Assembly: GCA_965248915.1 (NCBI GenBank)
Contig: OZ252216.1
Coordinates: 868,001 to 932,000 of the forward strand
Direction of reading: 5' to 3'
DNA length: 64,000 bases
Source of the DNA: CBDFLA01 sp965248915
GTDB lineage: Bacteria; Pseudomonadota; Alphaproteobacteria; M2410
In this document: piece after piece, positions 1-8,906 of the stretch
Layout of the letters: every line of letters starts with the position of its first letter
How positions within the stretch are numbered: the stretch's first letter is position 1
Notes under the pieces: model-generated
Database searches by the model: none
The model's input: only the letters and a program-made list of their open reading frames with translations
What the model was told of the DNA's origin: nothing
Position numbers and translations under genes: made by a program

Positions 1-144
1 AGACGGGCTGTTGCGAATGTCAAAACGCAACTGCACGGCGGAAGAGACCTTATTGACGTTTTGCCCGCCGGGCCCGCCCGCGCGGATAAACGTCTCTTCG
101 ATCTCGGCGTCGTCGATGCGAATGGTGTCAGTGATCTCGATCAT
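1..144 (-). CDS. arfB: Alternative ribosome-rescue factor ArfB (partial, N-terminal 48 residues)
   Basis: The reading frame starts at the ATG complementary to 142-144 and runs off the left edge of the window. It begins MIEITDTIRIDDAEIEE and contains RAGGPGGQNVNK, the GGQ loop that catalyses peptidyl-tRNA hydrolysis in release factors. A GGQ only about 25 residues from the N-terminus is the layout of ArfB/YaeJ, which frees stalled ribosomes, rather than of RF1/RF2, where the motif is far inside. The C-terminal basic tail that enters the mRNA channel lies outside the window, so completeness cannot be judged. smpB, the other rescue pathway, is also in this window at 57 kb. Confidence 0.85.
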   Translation of the reverse strand, partial: MIEITDTIRIDDAEIEETFIRAGGPGGQNVNKVSSAVQLRFDIRNSPS

Positions 145-258
145 GAGGCGTAGTGTAGACGATCGCGTTGCAACAGCAATGGTAGGAAAATCAACTAAAA
201 CGCCAAGACTTGATTGAGATGTAGGAACAGTCTTTGTTCCGGAGGCTGCGCGTCGGTT

Positions 259-1308
259 TCAGAACGTGTGAACTTCAGTTTCGAAGTCCTCAGCAGCCCC
301 TCCACTCTCCGTGTCATTTTGTGAAATTGGCTTCCAGTTGATTGTTGGAACAAAACTGTCTCCTTCACCTTTCGGATGCTGCAAGTCACGCAACAACTTC
401 CACTCCCAGCTGATTCGAAAGAAGTCCTCCCAGTCAAGGCTACCGGGGCTGTCCTGGAAGAATCTCTTTGGTACCATTAGTTCTTCAATGATCGATTGTT
501 CGTTCTTTGCTGTTCGCATATGAGAGCGGAAAATAATACACTTGTTCTTGTGGGCCTTAGTCAAGACCTCGTCTTTCAACGCGAGGCTGTCCTTTACACG
601 GGGGTCATTTTTGCCAATGAGCTCTCTTCGTCCTTTCTTGTTTCCAGACTTCGGATACTTGAGTTTTTGAAATGGAACCACGCCCGGATGGTCTGAATCG
701 TAAATCGTGCCCACCTGCGACCAGGGGAGAATGTAAGCAAATCCAGTACCACCCTCAATGACAACACCCGGTTCACCACAGCTAATTCTGCGCTGCCCGC
801 ATCCTGGCCGGATAGCACGTACTTTAAACTTCCTTGCCGTGATCGATTTTTTCGCGTGTTGGCCGCGACGACGCAGGTAGTCGTAAGAAATCTGCAGGAA
901 TAGAAATGCGATCGTGGATGCTATCAGGGCAACTTCATATTCTTGTGAAAAGAGAATGGTCTCGATCCATTCCCTTGTCGACTGGTCTGCGTTTGCTCGA
1001 TCTAATAGAAACCGAACCAATACTGACAGGTCATCGAACCAACTAAATGAATTCAGTACCAAGCTCACAATCGCTACGAATGCCGAAATTCGTTTTAGGA
1101 CTCCAATCGTATCTTTCATCGGTTCCGAAAAGAGACTGAAATCACTGTCCTTGTATTGCCCCCAACCGGAGGACGACATCGTGAACCCCAAGCCTCGCGA
1201 AGGTTTCCAAGGCGCGAAGGTATTGTGATCTTCCAGTGCTGCAAAACTGCGTCGTCGCCTAGGCCACGTCCTAATTCGTCGGCTTCGATCCCCCATATCT
1301 TCCCCCAT
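259..1308 (-). CDS. Unrecognised membrane-anchored protein
   Basis: I do not recognise this protein. It has two hydrophobic segments in its N-terminal half, roughly residues 68-88 and 122-141 of the longest frame. A soluble, basic C-terminal region of about 200 residues follows, containing CGQRRISCGEPGVVIEGG and several Trp/Lys-rich stretches. The first 43 residues of the longest frame are Arg/Pro-rich and look non-coding. The true start may be Met44 (ATG at 1179), just before the MSSSGWGQ sequence; neither candidate has a strong Shine-Dalgarno. It sits alone between arfB and rnr, and its base composition is more AT-rich than its neighbours. No catalytic motif is visible. Confidence 0.55.
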   Translation of the reverse strand: MGEDMGDRSRRIRTWPRRRRSFAALEDHNTFAPWKPSRGLGFTMSSSGWGQYKDSDFSLFSEPMKDTIGVLKRISAFVAIVSLVLNSFSWFDDLSVLVRFLLDRANADQSTREWIETILFSQEYEVALIASTIAFLFLQISYDYLRRRGQHAKKSITARKFKVRAIRPGCGQRRISCGEPGVVIEGGTGFAYILPWSQVGTIYDSDHPGVVPFQKLKYPKSGNKKGRRELIGKNDPRVKDSLALKDEVLTKAHKNKCIIFRSHMRTAKNEQSIIEELMVPKRFFQDSPGSLDWEDFFRISWEWKLLRDLQHPKGEGDSFVPTINWKPISQNDTESGGAAEDFETEVHTF

Positions 1309-1394
1309 TGGCCCAAATCAGAAAGGCCATGAAGGGTATGTGGAATTGCGCGTTGTGTAAACCACTACCTTAAGGAGAGCGGGGTTGTCCCCCC

Positions 1395-3713
1395 TTACTT
1401 CCGTCGCTTGCGATGGTATCCTTTGCCACTCTTGCCGCCTTTACTGCTTTTTCCGCGGTAGTCGGATCGGTCATTTCGCGGTTCTTTCTTGCCGGGCTTA
1501 GGTTCGCTCAAAAGTTCAAAAATGAGGCCGCCGGTAACAGGCGTTGCTTCTTCGAGGCGTACCCGCACAGGATCGCCCAAGCGGAAGCGGGCGCCCGTGC
1601 CTTCGCCAATGAGCGCGTGATGTTTTTCAGAGTGATAGAAGCGCTCCGTGCGCCCGACCCGACGCATGGGTACGAGCCCGTCAGCGCCCGTTTCATTGAG
1701 CCGCACAAACAGACCGAAGCGGGTGACCCCGGCGATGCGACCCTGGAACTCTGCTCCGATCTGTTCTTGTAGGAAGACAGCCATATAGCGATCGTCAGAT
1801 TCACGCTCTGCCGCCATGGCACGTCGCTCATGGTTGGATATTTCTTCGCCGATGTCGTGCAAAGCAGAGATCTCTTCGTCGGTCAGCCCGCCATCACCGA
1901 GCTTGCAGGCACGGATCAAGGCCCGGTGCACGATCAAATCCGCATAGCGCCGGATCGGTGAGGTGAAATGCGCATAGCGTTCCAGATTGAGGCCAAAGTG
2001 TCCCAAATTGTCCGGGCTGTACATGGCTTGGCTCTGACTGCGCAGCATCACTTCGTTGACGACGGATTCAAATTCCTTGTCCCGCACCTGATGCAAGATC
2101 TTGTTGAGATAGGGTGTGTCGAGGGAGTGGTCCTTGTTGATCGGAATGTTGAGCGAGCCCAAAAATTCTTGCAGCGAACTCAGTTTCTCGACCGAGGGCC
2201 GTTCGTGCACCCGGTAGAGGAGGGCCGTGCGATGCTTTTCCAACGTCTCCGCCGCCGCGACATTGGCAGCAATCATAAAGTCCTCAATGAGACGATGGGC
2301 GTCGAGGCGTTCACGAATGGTGATGCGGCTGATATGTCCGTCGTCCCCAATTTCGACCTTGTGCTCCGGCAATTCCAGGTCGAGTGGATTGCGGCGCTGA
2401 CGTTCTTTCTCCATCGTCCGATAGGCAGCCCACAAGGGCGTCACGATCTCATCCATCATCGGTGCCGTTTGTTCATCTGGCTCGCCGTCATGGGCCGATT
2501 GGATCTGATGATAGTTGAGGGACCCACGTGAGCGGATCATGGCCCGCACAAACTTGTGTCGCTTGCCTTTGCCATTTTCGTCGATAACCAAACGCACCGC
2601 CAACACGGCGCGGTCTTCATTCTCATGTAGACTGCACAGACCGCCGGACAAGCGATCCGGGATCATCGGCACAACCCTGTCTGGGAAGTAACAAGAATTA
2701 CCGCGTCGCAGCGCTTCGCGGTCAAGCTCTGATCCGGGCCGGACAAACTGTGAGACATCTGCAATGGCGACCCAGATGATATGGCCGCCTTCATTGTTTG
2801 GATCTTTGTCTGGTTCCGCAAAGACCGCATCGTCATGATCGCGAGCGTCGGCCGGGTCGATGGTGATAAAGGGTAGGTCGCGCAAATCGTCGCGCTTGTC
2901 GAGAGCGGGTTGTGTGGCAGCTTCTGCTTCGGCCGACACGCTCTCGGGGAATTCGAATGGTATTCCATGATTGTGAATGGCAATGAGGCTAACCGTGCGC
3001 GGGTCGTCCATATTGCCGAGGCGTTCTGTAATGCGCGCTTGTCGAACACCATGTGATCTTCCGCGCCGGTCTTCAAGGTCCGCAAACACCAGTTCGCCGG
3101 AACGTGCGTCCATCGCATGCTCAGCGCGTACCGTGAATTCTTTTCGGGATCCGCGCTCAATAGGCATGATGCGCCCATCGCGTCCGACCTTTTGATAGAT
3201 GCCTAGGATACGCCCCGAGTCTTGTTCGAGGCGACGCATCACGCGTGCTTCATAGACCCCGTTTTCATCTTTCGAGAGTCGCGCCAACACGCGGTCGCCG
3301 ATGCCGAGCGCACTGCCGGCTTTGTCGCGCCCGTGACCAGCGCCGGGCGCCAGAAGAATGGGCGGCGGGGGCGCACTGTCGCGCCAATTGGTTGGCCGTG
3401 CGATGAGCTCACCATCTGTGTCAATGTCAACAATCTGGATGACGGTAACCGGAGGCAACTGTGTGGGATCTCGGAAGCGCTGGCCCTTTGGTTTTTCGAT
3501 CATGCCTTCATCTGTGAGTTCCCGCAGCATTCGTTTCAAAGGGATGCGGTCGGCACCAGTGACGTTGAAGGCGCGTGCAATGTCGCGCTTGGTGGCACGG
3601 TCGGGGTTTTCCTGCACATAGGTGAGGATCTCTGCCTTGGTTGGCAAAGGGTCGTGAAGATCAGATCTCTTTGAGCGCGGCTTATTTCCGCCTTTGCGCT
3701 GCTTTTTGTTCAC
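1395..3713 (-). CDS. rnr: Ribonuclease R
   Basis: This is a 3'-5' hydrolytic exoribonuclease of the RNase II/R family, which degrades structured RNA and acts in rRNA and tmRNA-linked quality control. From the N-terminus come a helix-turn-helix-like region (about residues 25-75), cold-shock/OB domains, and the RNB catalytic domain. The RNB domain carries the acidic metal-binding signature DPADARDHDDAV and, later, the HFTSPIRRYADLIVHR motif. An S1 domain (FQGRIAGVTRFGLFVRL) and a Lys/Gly/Arg-rich tail follow. The length of 772 residues fits RNase R rather than the shorter RNase II. The start is GTG at 3713, which overlaps the topA stop by 4 nt (GTGA), so the two genes are probably translationally coupled. 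Confidence 0.95.
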   Translation of the reverse strand: MNKKQRKGGNKPRSKRSDLHDPLPTKAEILTYVQENPDRATKRDIARAFNVTGADRIPLKRMLRELTDEGMIEKPKGQRFRDPTQLPPVTVIQIVDIDTDGELIARPTNWRDSAPPPPILLAPGAGHGRDKAGSALGIGDRVLARLSKDENGVYEARVMRRLEQDSGRILGIYQKVGRDGRIMPIERGSRKEFTVRAEHAMDARSGELVFADLEDRRGRSHGVRQARITERLGNMDDPRTVSLIAIHNHGIPFEFPESVSAEAEAATQPALDKRDDLRDLPFITIDPADARDHDDAVFAEPDKDPNNEGGHIIWVAIADVSQFVRPGSELDREALRRGNSCYFPDRVVPMIPDRLSGGLCSLHENEDRAVLAVRLVIDENGKGKRHKFVRAMIRSRGSLNYHQIQSAHDGEPDEQTAPMMDEIVTPLWAAYRTMEKERQRRNPLDLELPEHKVEIGDDGHISRITIRERLDAHRLIEDFMIAANVAAAETLEKHRTALLYRVHERPSVEKLSSLQEFLGSLNIPINKDHSLDTPYLNKILHQVRDKEFESVVNEVMLRSQSQAMYSPDNLGHFGLNLERYAHFTSPIRRYADLIVHRALIRACKLGDGGLTDEEISALHDIGEEISNHERRAMAAERESDDRYMAVFLQEQIGAEFQGRIAGVTRFGLFVRLNETGADGLVPMRRVGRTERFYHSEKHHALIGEGTGARFRLGDPVRVRLEEATPVTGGLIFELLSEPKPGKKEPRNDRSDYRGKSSKGGKSGKGYHRKRRK

Positions 3714-6397
3714 GCCTCGGTCTCAGCCTCATTCGCTGCAGTCTTTGTCGTGGCTTTTTTAGTCGCGGTTTTCTTTTTCGTGGTGGCTTTTTTGGCAGAC
3801 TTCTTTTTTGCCGTCTTCTTCTTCGCGGTCTTCTTTTTGGCTGTCTTTTTCTTGGTGGATTTCTTCTTTGCTGCCTTCTTCTTCGGTCCCGCTGTGGCTT
3901 GCCGCGCTTCGCGCTTCACAATGAGCTCCATTGCGAGTTCCATGGTCACAGATTCTGGATCCATGTCGCGAGGGATGGTGGCGTTGATCTTCTCATGTTT
4001 GACGTAAGGTCCAAATCGACCGTTCATCACGCGCACCGGCTTGCCAGATTCTGGGTGATCGCCGAGTTCCTTTAGGGATTGCGACGATCCGCGGTTGCCC
4101 TTCTTGGCTTTCTCAGCCAACACCGTGACAGCCCTATTCAAGCCGACAGTGAAGACCTCAGCACTGTTGTCCAAATTCGCATATTGCCGATTGTGCTGAA
4201 CAAAGGGACCGTAACGTCCAATCCCTGCAGTAATCTTCTTGCCGGTTTCTGGGTGATCGCCCACTTCGCGCGGGAGCGACAACAGTTGCAGCGCATACTC
4301 ATAGTCGACCGCGTCGACTTCTTTGTCTTTGGGAATGCCTGCGCGCTTTGGTTTTTCACCGTCTTCAGGTTCGCCGACTTGAATGTAGGGACCGAACCGA
4401 CCGGCGCGCAATGATATGTCGAGACCTGTTTCCGGGTCTTTGCCCAATATTTTAGGCTCGCTCAGCGCGTTGCTGTCTTCACCATTGGCGGTGAGCTGGC
4501 GCGTGAACTTGCAATCCGGATAATTTGAACAACCAACAAAGGCGCCGAAGCGACCGACCTTCAAGCTCAGTTGCCCTTCGTCGCAAGCTTGGCATTTGCG
4601 CGGGTCGACGCCTTCCTCAATCACAGGGAACACATGCGGCGCCAGGACTTCGTTTAGAGCATCAAGCACCTGGGTTATGCGCAGGTCCGATATGTCTTCG
4701 ACACTGGCGTGGAATTTGGTCCAGAAGTCTCGCAAGAACTGTTTCCAGCCAAGTTTACCCGCCGACACATCATCAAGTCGTTCTTCAAGTTGAGCTGTAA
4801 AATCGTACTCCACATATTGTGCAAAGAAGCTTTCGAGAAAAGCGGTGACTAAGCGGCCTTTGTCCTCTGGATGAAAACGTTTCTGTTCCATGCGCACATA
4901 ATCACGGTCTCGCAAGACGGAAAGCGTGTTTGCATAGGTCGAAGGTCGACCGATGCCGAGCTCTTCCATTTTCTTAACTAATGTCGCTTCGGTAAAGCGG
5001 GGCGGCGGTTCAGTGAAATGTTGTGATGGTCGAATTTCTTTTTGGTCTAGCGCGATACCGGCTTCGACTTTTGGCAGGCGACCATCGTCTTCGTCACCGC
5101 TCGTGTCGTCGCGGCCTTCTTGGTAGAGCTTCAAAAAGCCGTCAAAAACCAACACAGATCCCGTTGCACGCAACCCGACAGTGTTGTTGCCGTCAGAAAT
5201 TTCCACAGTCGTGCGCTCAAATTGAGCGGCTTCCATTTGGCTGGCAATCGTCCGCTTCCAGATCAAATCGTAAAGCTTGGCTTGCGCCGGATCGAGCCCT
5301 TTGACAGACTTTGGAAGTCGCGACAGGTCGGTTGGCCTGATCGCTTCGTGCGCTTCCTGGGCGTTCTTGGCTTTGCTCTTGTAGATGCGGGCCGACGAGG
5401 GAAGGTAGTTGGTGCCGTATTCGGCGCCGATGACTTCGCGGGTTTGGTCAATAGCTTCTCCGGCGATTTGAACGCCATCTGTCCGCATGTAAGTAATGAG
5501 TCCTACAGTTTCGCCGCCAATCTCAATGCCTTCATAAAGCCGTTGCGCTGTTTGCATCGTCTGGCTTGCCGAGAACCCAAGTTTCCGGGATGCTTCTTGC
5601 TGCAATGTGGAGGTGGTGAAAGGCGGTGCTGGATTTCTTTTGGCAGGCTTACTGGTCACGTCGTCGATGCGCAATGACGTCGACTTGATCGAGGCGACGG
5701 CTTCGAGCGCGGTCTTCTCATCGTTTAGGTCGAACTTATCGAGTTTCTTGCCATTGAGGCTAACCAGCCTTGACGGCAGAAGATCCTTTGATGTGGTTTC
5801 TAGATCAGCCTCGATTGTCCAATACTCGCGGGCGCGGAACGCCTCAATCTCAAGTTCCCGGTCACAAACAATGCGCAGCGCCACAGATTGCACACGTCCT
5901 GCAGAACGCGATCCCGGCAGTTTGCGCCAAAGGACGGGCGATAATGTGAACCCAACGAGATAGTCCAAGGCGCGGCGCGCCAGGTAGGCATCGACCAATT
6001 CATGATCAATTTCGCGAGGGTTTTCCATCGCTTCCAAAATCGACTTTTTGGTAATGGCGTTAAACACGACCCGCTCAATATCGACGTCTTTGAGGGCTTT
6101 CTTTTTCTTGAGCACTTCAAGGACATGCCAAGAAATCGCCTCGCCTTCGCGGTCCGGGTCAGTTGCGAGGATGAGTTTTTCAGAACCTTTGACATAGTTT
6201 GCGATTTCGTTGAGGCGCTTGGCCGATTTGGCTTCAACGTCCCAAGCCATCTCAAAATCTTGGTCAGGCAGAACAGATCCATCCTTGGATGGCAGATCTC
6301 GGACGTGTCCATACGAGGCTAAGACCTTGTAATCACTACCAAGATACTTGTTGATGGTCTTTGCTTTTGCTGGTGACTCAACAATGACGACGTTCAT
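3710..6397 (-). CDS. topA: DNA topoisomerase I
   Basis: Type IA topoisomerase that relaxes negative supercoils. The Toprim domain begins MNVVIVESPAKAKTI and carries the acidic triad DPDRE at residues 80-84. The catalytic tyrosine is Tyr303 in GLITYMRTDG. After the core there is one four-Cys zinc ribbon (CQAC...GCSNYPDC). Three cysteine-free C-terminal repeats follow, each with a GRFGPY-like motif. The tail of about 50 residues is almost entirely Lys/Ala/Thr (KKKTAKKK units), a non-specific DNA-binding extension. I chose the ATG at 6397 because the family starts exactly at MNVVIVES; the open frame extends 15 codons further upstream without homology. It lies downstream of dprA and overlaps rnr. 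Confidence 0.96.
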   Translation of the reverse strand: MNVVIVESPAKAKTINKYLGSDYKVLASYGHVRDLPSKDGSVLPDQDFEMAWDVEAKSAKRLNEIANYVKGSEKLILATDPDREGEAISWHVLEVLKKKKALKDVDIERVVFNAITKKSILEAMENPREIDHELVDAYLARRALDYLVGFTLSPVLWRKLPGSRSAGRVQSVALRIVCDRELEIEAFRAREYWTIEADLETTSKDLLPSRLVSLNGKKLDKFDLNDEKTALEAVASIKSTSLRIDDVTSKPAKRNPAPPFTTSTLQQEASRKLGFSASQTMQTAQRLYEGIEIGGETVGLITYMRTDGVQIAGEAIDQTREVIGAEYGTNYLPSSARIYKSKAKNAQEAHEAIRPTDLSRLPKSVKGLDPAQAKLYDLIWKRTIASQMEAAQFERTTVEISDGNNTVGLRATGSVLVFDGFLKLYQEGRDDTSGDEDDGRLPKVEAGIALDQKEIRPSQHFTEPPPRFTEATLVKKMEELGIGRPSTYANTLSVLRDRDYVRMEQKRFHPEDKGRLVTAFLESFFAQYVEYDFTAQLEERLDDVSAGKLGWKQFLRDFWTKFHASVEDISDLRITQVLDALNEVLAPHVFPVIEEGVDPRKCQACDEGQLSLKVGRFGAFVGCSNYPDCKFTRQLTANGEDSNALSEPKILGKDPETGLDISLRAGRFGPYIQVGEPEDGEKPKRAGIPKDKEVDAVDYEYALQLLSLPREVGDHPETGKKITAGIGRYGPFVQHNRQYANLDNSAEVFTVGLNRAVTVLAEKAKKGNRGSSQSLKELGDHPESGKPVRVMNGRFGPYVKHEKINATIPRDMDPESVTMELAMELIVKREARQATAGPKKKAAKKKSTKKKTAKKKTAKKKTAKKKSAKKATTKKKTATKKATTKTAANEAETEA

Positions 6398-6796
6398 AAA
6401 TAACCTGACCCTTACGTCCGATTTGTTTCCCGAAACTCCCACTCAGAGAGCCGACATATATAAAGTGATGTCTGGTTGGCAAATAGTTTCTTTGGTGAGC
6501 TTGTTCAAATTGTGCGTTTTGGAAGCCTCATTAGTGCCCAAGAATCCCTCGCGCCTGACAATTGGTTTCCGTCGCCAAACGTTGTTGAAAGGGCGGATGC
6601 GGCTGGGCAGCATGTTTTGCAATCAAATACACCTTTAAAGAGAAATACAAGCAGATGCGCGTTTAAGCTTTATTATTTTATGAATCAAAGCTAAGTTCAC
6701 TGGGTAGAGAGGGAAATAATTTCGCACGCAGAAGTAAGTTTCTTGTGCTGCTAGCATAGTGAAATTCCAGAAATTGGCGAAAAACGAGGATCCGCC
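6398..6796. other. Intergenic region between topA and a divergent small gene
   Basis: About 400 bases without a convincing gene. It must hold the topA promoter (minus strand) and that of the small plus-strand gene at 6797. It is AT-rich toward 6640-6730. I saw no perfect inverted repeat, tRNA or terminator in it. Confidence 0.5.
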
Positions 6797-7045
6797 TTGA
6801 CCGATCAATCCAGTGTTTCCGCATCTCCGCCAATCAATTCCGACGATCTTGAGGTGCTAACCGAAGAGAGCTTGGCGGCATATCTCTTCGACGCATTGGT
6901 GGTTTTTAGGCAATTGTCAAACGCGCGGGGCATGGAGTTTCTGACTTATCTGCTGGATATGGCCGCTCAAGAAGCAAATGTTCTAAGTGGCAACGAGATA
7001 AGTCGCGTGAAGACTGCGAAACGGAAGTTGCCGAACAAAGGTTAG
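6797..7045 (+). CDS. Small acidic protein of unknown function
   Basis: An 82-residue protein that I do not recognise. It starts with TTG at 6797, preceded by a GAGGA Shine-Dalgarno about 6 nt upstream; no ATG start keeps the same N-terminus. The middle section (DDLEVLTEESLAAYLFDALVVFRQL) is predicted helical and amphipathic. The C-terminus is basic (RVKTAKRKLPNKG). There is no signal peptide or membrane segment. Its stop codon overlaps the stop of the convergent dprA gene (TAG at 7043-7045 against the dprA TAA at 7042-7044). The clear ribosome-binding site and good fit between topA and dprA support a real gene. Confidence 0.6.
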   Translation: MTDQSSVSASPPINSDDLEVLTEESLAAYLFDALVVFRQLSNARGMEFLTYLLDMAAQEANVLSGNEISRVKTAKRKLPNKG

Positions 7046-8169
7046 TCTTCGTCGCTGGCGTACAGACAAACGCGGTTGCCCGGCAATCGCTCCAATCGGC
7101 CAGCGAGGTCCAATTCCAGAAGAACAACTTGAACAGCGCCTGGCGTCGCTCGGCTTTCGCGAACAAGATCATCAACCTCGGTTGACGACTGTCCGAGGAG
7201 TGACACGATTTGCCCTCGCAACGCCACCAACTCTCCTTCATCCAAATCGCTCTTGGGAATTTCAAGTTCTGCGGGTGTTTCGTGATCTTTCTCTGAAAAA
7301 CGGAGTGTATCGAATGACTGGATGTTGTCCAAAATATCTTCGGCATTTTCAACCAATGCAGCACCTTGCTTGATGAGACCATTGGCACCACGACAACGAG
7401 GATCAAGCGGCGACCCGGGGACTGCAAAAACGTCTCTGGATTGTTCTAACGCAAATCGAGACGTGATCAATGAACCAGAGCGCAGCGCGGCTTCAACGAT
7501 CACAGTGCCAAGAGCGAGACCTGAGATAAGTCGATTGCGTCTTGGAAAGTCCTTCGCCCTCCCAACATGGCCCACCGGCATTTCGCTAAGGACGCATCCT
7601 TGTTCAACGATCTGCCGGTAGAGCTCTTCGTTCTCGGGCGGATAAATGGAATCAACGCCTCCCGCCAATACAGCGCAGGTACCATTTTGAAGCGCGCCTT
7701 TATGCGCGGCAGTATCAATTCCCCGCGCCATACCTGACACAATGGTGTAGCCAGCCTCACCCAAGTCCCGCGCAATCATCGCGGCGATTTTTCGTCCATT
7801 GGCAGATGCATTGCGAGCGCCAACTATGGCAATCGACTTTTCATGAAGCAGATGCCCAAACCCGCGGACGATGATGACAGGTGGCGCCGGTTCGGTCGCT
7901 GCAAGAAGTGTCGGAAAACCCGGTTCGCCGAAAAAGAGGAATGAGGCCTTGAGGGCATGTGTTCGGTCCCATTCATCTTGAACGTCGGACATCTTGGCAG
8001 GTCGAAGCGGACGGCGACGACCTCCACGTACTGACAGCTCTCCAAGGGCCTCAATCGACGCGGTGGCGGACCCATAGCGCGAAAGAAGTGTGTGATAGGT
8101 GGCAGGGCCAACATTTGGCGTGCGAATGAGACGAAGACACGCCATTCGCTCTTTCGCATCAGATATCAC
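7042..8169 (-). CDS. dprA: DNA-processing protein DprA
   Basis: DprA (Smf) binds incoming single-stranded DNA and loads RecA during natural transformation; it is also kept in many bacteria not known to be competent. The 375-residue protein has an N-terminal helical region with RTPNVGPATYHTLLSRYG. The Rossmann core follows (SIAIVGARNAS, SGMARGIDTAAH, LAGGVDSIYPPEN, FPRRNRLISGLA, VIVEAALRSGSLIT). A C-terminal winged-helix segment (residues about 310-370) ends the protein. The start is GTG at 8169 with an AAGGAGGA Shine-Dalgarno immediately upstream. It follows plsY and precedes topA, a usual alphaproteobacterial order. Confidence 0.95.
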   Translation of the reverse strand: MISDAKERMACLRLIRTPNVGPATYHTLLSRYGSATASIEALGELSVRGGRRRPLRPAKMSDVQDEWDRTHALKASFLFFGEPGFPTLLAATEPAPPVIIVRGFGHLLHEKSIAIVGARNASANGRKIAAMIARDLGEAGYTIVSGMARGIDTAAHKGALQNGTCAVLAGGVDSIYPPENEELYRQIVEQGCVLSEMPVGHVGRAKDFPRRNRLISGLALGTVIVEAALRSGSLITSRFALEQSRDVFAVPGSPLDPRCRGANGLIKQGAALVENAEDILDNIQSFDTLRFSEKDHETPAELEIPKSDLDEGELVALRGQIVSLLGQSSTEVDDLVRESRATPGAVQVVLLELDLAGRLERLPGNRVCLYASDED

Positions 8170-8250
8170 CGTGTTCCTCCTTCAGATTACACGGTATTGT
8201 ATATATGGAGTTGCAGGAAAACCCAAGCACTCTTTTCGGTCTTGGTATCT

Positions 8251-8871
8251 CTATGTCTCTTCAGACGAGGGGATCTTTGACCCGCCAATCTTCGACTCAG
8301 CCCCATTCAAGAGCCGCATCATGTTGTCTTTGTGCCGGAAGTAGACCAGTGCGGCGAGGAGTCCCGCGACCCAGACAAACTCCGACGCGTCGAGTAGGTA
8401 GAAGTACAGAGGCGTCAGCAATACCGCGATGAGGGCGGCAAGCGATGAGTATCGCGTGAGAAATGCAACACCGATCCACGTGATCGCCGCGACCAGTGCG
8501 ACAGGAAATGACCATGCCGCTGTGATGCCGAAAAATGTGGCCACACCCTTGCCGCCGTTGAACTTGAGCCACACCGGGAAACAATGACCGACAAAGGCAG
8601 CAAGTCCCGCAATCATAGGGGCGATTGCATTGTCGCTAACCGCGCTGAACAACAAGACAGCAACGAACCCCTTTGCCATGTCCAATAGCAAGGTTGCGAC
8701 TGCGATCTTTTTGTTGCCGGTTCGCAAGACATTTGTCGCCCCAATATTGCCGGACCCAATATCGCGGATATCACCGTGCCCGCCCGCCCGCGTGAGCAAT
8801 AGTCCAAAAGGGATCGACCCAATGATATACCCAAAGGAAATTGGGATAATGTAATCAACAACAAACAACAT
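8251..8871 (-). CDS. plsY: Acyl-phosphate glycerol-3-phosphate acyltransferase
   Basis: PlsY transfers an acyl group from acyl-phosphate to glycerol-3-phosphate, the first acylation step of phospholipid synthesis, in the inner membrane. The 206-residue protein has the expected five hydrophobic segments and the three family motifs: GSIPFGLLL, GSGNIGATNVLRT and the glycine-rich GKGVATFFG loop. It lies between pyrC and dprA in the same direction. The ATG at 8871 has an AAAAGG sequence upstream. No anomalies were seen. Confidence 0.95.
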   Translation of the reverse strand: MLFVVDYIIPISFGYIIGSIPFGLLLTRAGGHGDIRDIGSGNIGATNVLRTGNKKIAVATLLLDMAKGFVAVLLFSAVSDNAIAPMIAGLAAFVGHCFPVWLKFNGGKGVATFFGITAAWSFPVALVAAITWIGVAFLTRYSSLAALIAVLLTPLYFYLLDASEFVWVAGLLAALVYFRHKDNMMRLLNGAESKIGGSKIPSSEET

Positions 8872-8906
8872 TCTGGCCTTTTCACTATTACGAAATTGGT
8901 TTGATG

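Noticed and set aside
1381..1400. Terminator after rnr
   Set aside because: GGGG and CCCC arms can pair across five bases, but there is no U-run downstream on the minus strand.
3641..4075. Plus-strand Leu/Phe-rich ORF that looks like a membrane protein
   Set aside because: It is the antisense of the Lys-rich TopA tail, not a gene.
8170..8250. Regulatory site between plsY and dprA
   Set aside because: Short gap with only a TA-rich stretch and the dprA Shine-Dalgarno; no symmetrical element seen.
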